The notes below the pieces were generated by a model that was given only the letters and a program-made list of their open reading frames with translations, had not been told where the DNA came from and made no database searches. A stretch of DNA of 64,000 nucleotides, from assembly GCF_900117315.1 (NCBI RefSeq), contig NZ_LT630337.1:233219-297218 (forward strand), given 5' to 3'. A program made the translations under genes and the position numbers. This document shows positions 63,548 to 64,000 of this stretch, one piece after another (position 1 is the stretch's first letter; each line of letters opens with the position of its first letter). The stretch is from Bacillus massilinigeriensis (GTDB taxonomy: Bacteria; Bacillota; Bacilli; Bacillales; Cytobacillaceae).

Positions 63548-64000
63548 TTATAGTTTAAACGAGCTCTTCAAAGAGACAATCCGGTTAAAAACTGGCTTTT
63601 CAGCTGATGAATGCTTCGGATCTACATTAAAGTATCCATGTCTAAAGAATTGGAACTTCTCATGTGGCTTTACATCCTTCATATTTGGCTCAATAAACCC
63701 TTGAACAATTTGTAGTGAATTCGGATTGACATCATCAAGGAAGGATTTGGTTTCTTCTTTTTCTTCCGTTTCTTCACTATCTAAAATTAATGGTTCATAT
63801 AAGCGAAACTCAGCTGGTATCGCATTCTTAGCATCAACCCAGTGTATTGTTCCTTTCACCTTTCGACCAGTAAAACCTGTTCCACTCTTAGTTTCTGGAT
63901 CGTAAGTACAATGGATTTCAACAACATTCCCATCCTCATCTTTAATAAAGTCTTCACATTTAATGAAATAAGCATGTTTTAAACGTACTTCGTTTCCAGG
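63548..64000 (-). CDS. glnS: Glutaminyl-tRNA synthetase, C-terminal part
   Basis: The frame is open from the window edge to the TAA at 63548-63550. The residues are the anticodon-binding beta-barrel end of Gln[36 protein letters not shown] and the closing [14 protein letters not shown]...[13 protein letters not shown]. Many Bacillus species make Gln-tRNA by GatCAB alone, so GlnRS is a lineage marker. The catalytic domain lies outside the window. Confidence 0.92.
   Translation of the reverse strand, partial: PGNEVRLKHAYFIKCEDFIKDEDGNVVEIHCTYDPETKSGTGFTGRKVKGTIHWVDAKNAIPAEFRLYEPLILDSEETEEKEETKSFLDDVNPNSLQIVQGFIEPNMKDVKPHEKFQFFRHGYFNVDPKHSSAEKPVFNRIVSLKSSFKL

Overview
The window looks like chromosome of a low-GC Gram-positive spore-former relative (Bacillaceae, Bacillus/Neobacillus-like). 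The evidence is AT-rich DNA, strong AGGAGG-type ribosome sites, TTG and GTG starts, many U-tailed intrinsic terminators, a T-box, a preQ1 riboswitch and Bacillus-style gene families. The genus cannot be fixed from the sequence alone. No rRNA or tRNA gene was seen.

Layout. 1-28 kb is mostly ordinary core and accessory chromosome: the end of an alcohol dehydrogenase, EamA and LysE exporters, a ureohydrolase-fold protein, DegV, the NAD(P)HX repair enzyme Nnr, an ABC1/UbiB-type kinase with a phasin-like partner, a CHASE4-GGDEF-EAL protein, a HemY-type oxidase, a VanW lipoprotein, a MOSC protein, a phosphodiester glycosidase, three pseudopilin genes, a LytTR regulator with a CoA-transferase, and a MutS2-like protein without Smr domain preceded by a long structured leader with a seven-codon ORF and an intrinsic terminator.

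28.2-42.3 kb is a type II-A CRISPR-Cas locus: compact cas9 (1061 aa), tracrRNA, cas1, cas2, a long-form csn2, and one array of 78 repeats and 77 spacers, all on the + strand. The Cas9 and the tracrRNA 3' half resemble the Streptococcus thermophilus CRISPR1 type. Two insertion sequences have hit the locus. An IS256-family element splits csn2 with an 8-bp target duplication (removing it restores a 320-codon frame), and an IS3-family element splits repeat 47 with a 4-bp duplication. A five-spacer block is tandemly duplicated, and its last spacer differs between copies at two seed-side bases. Interference parts look intact, while spacer acquisition is probably impaired (inference).

42.4-51.6 kb holds a membrane-protein gene split by a second, diverged IS3-family element (again restorable in frame), a flavodoxin-like protein, a NarL-type two-component system, a serine hydrolase, an ABC-2 exporter pair and a small lipoprotein. 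51.6-64 kb holds queT under a preQ1-I riboswitch, a broken chimeric ORF, acetyltransferase and HTH genes, brnQ under a T-box, a carbohydrate ABC importer with its LacI-type regulator and matching operators, recQ, and the end of glnS.

A family of 43-bp perfect palindromes (19-bp arms, 5-nt loop) occurs four times between genes, and a decayed copy supplies the last codons of brnQ.
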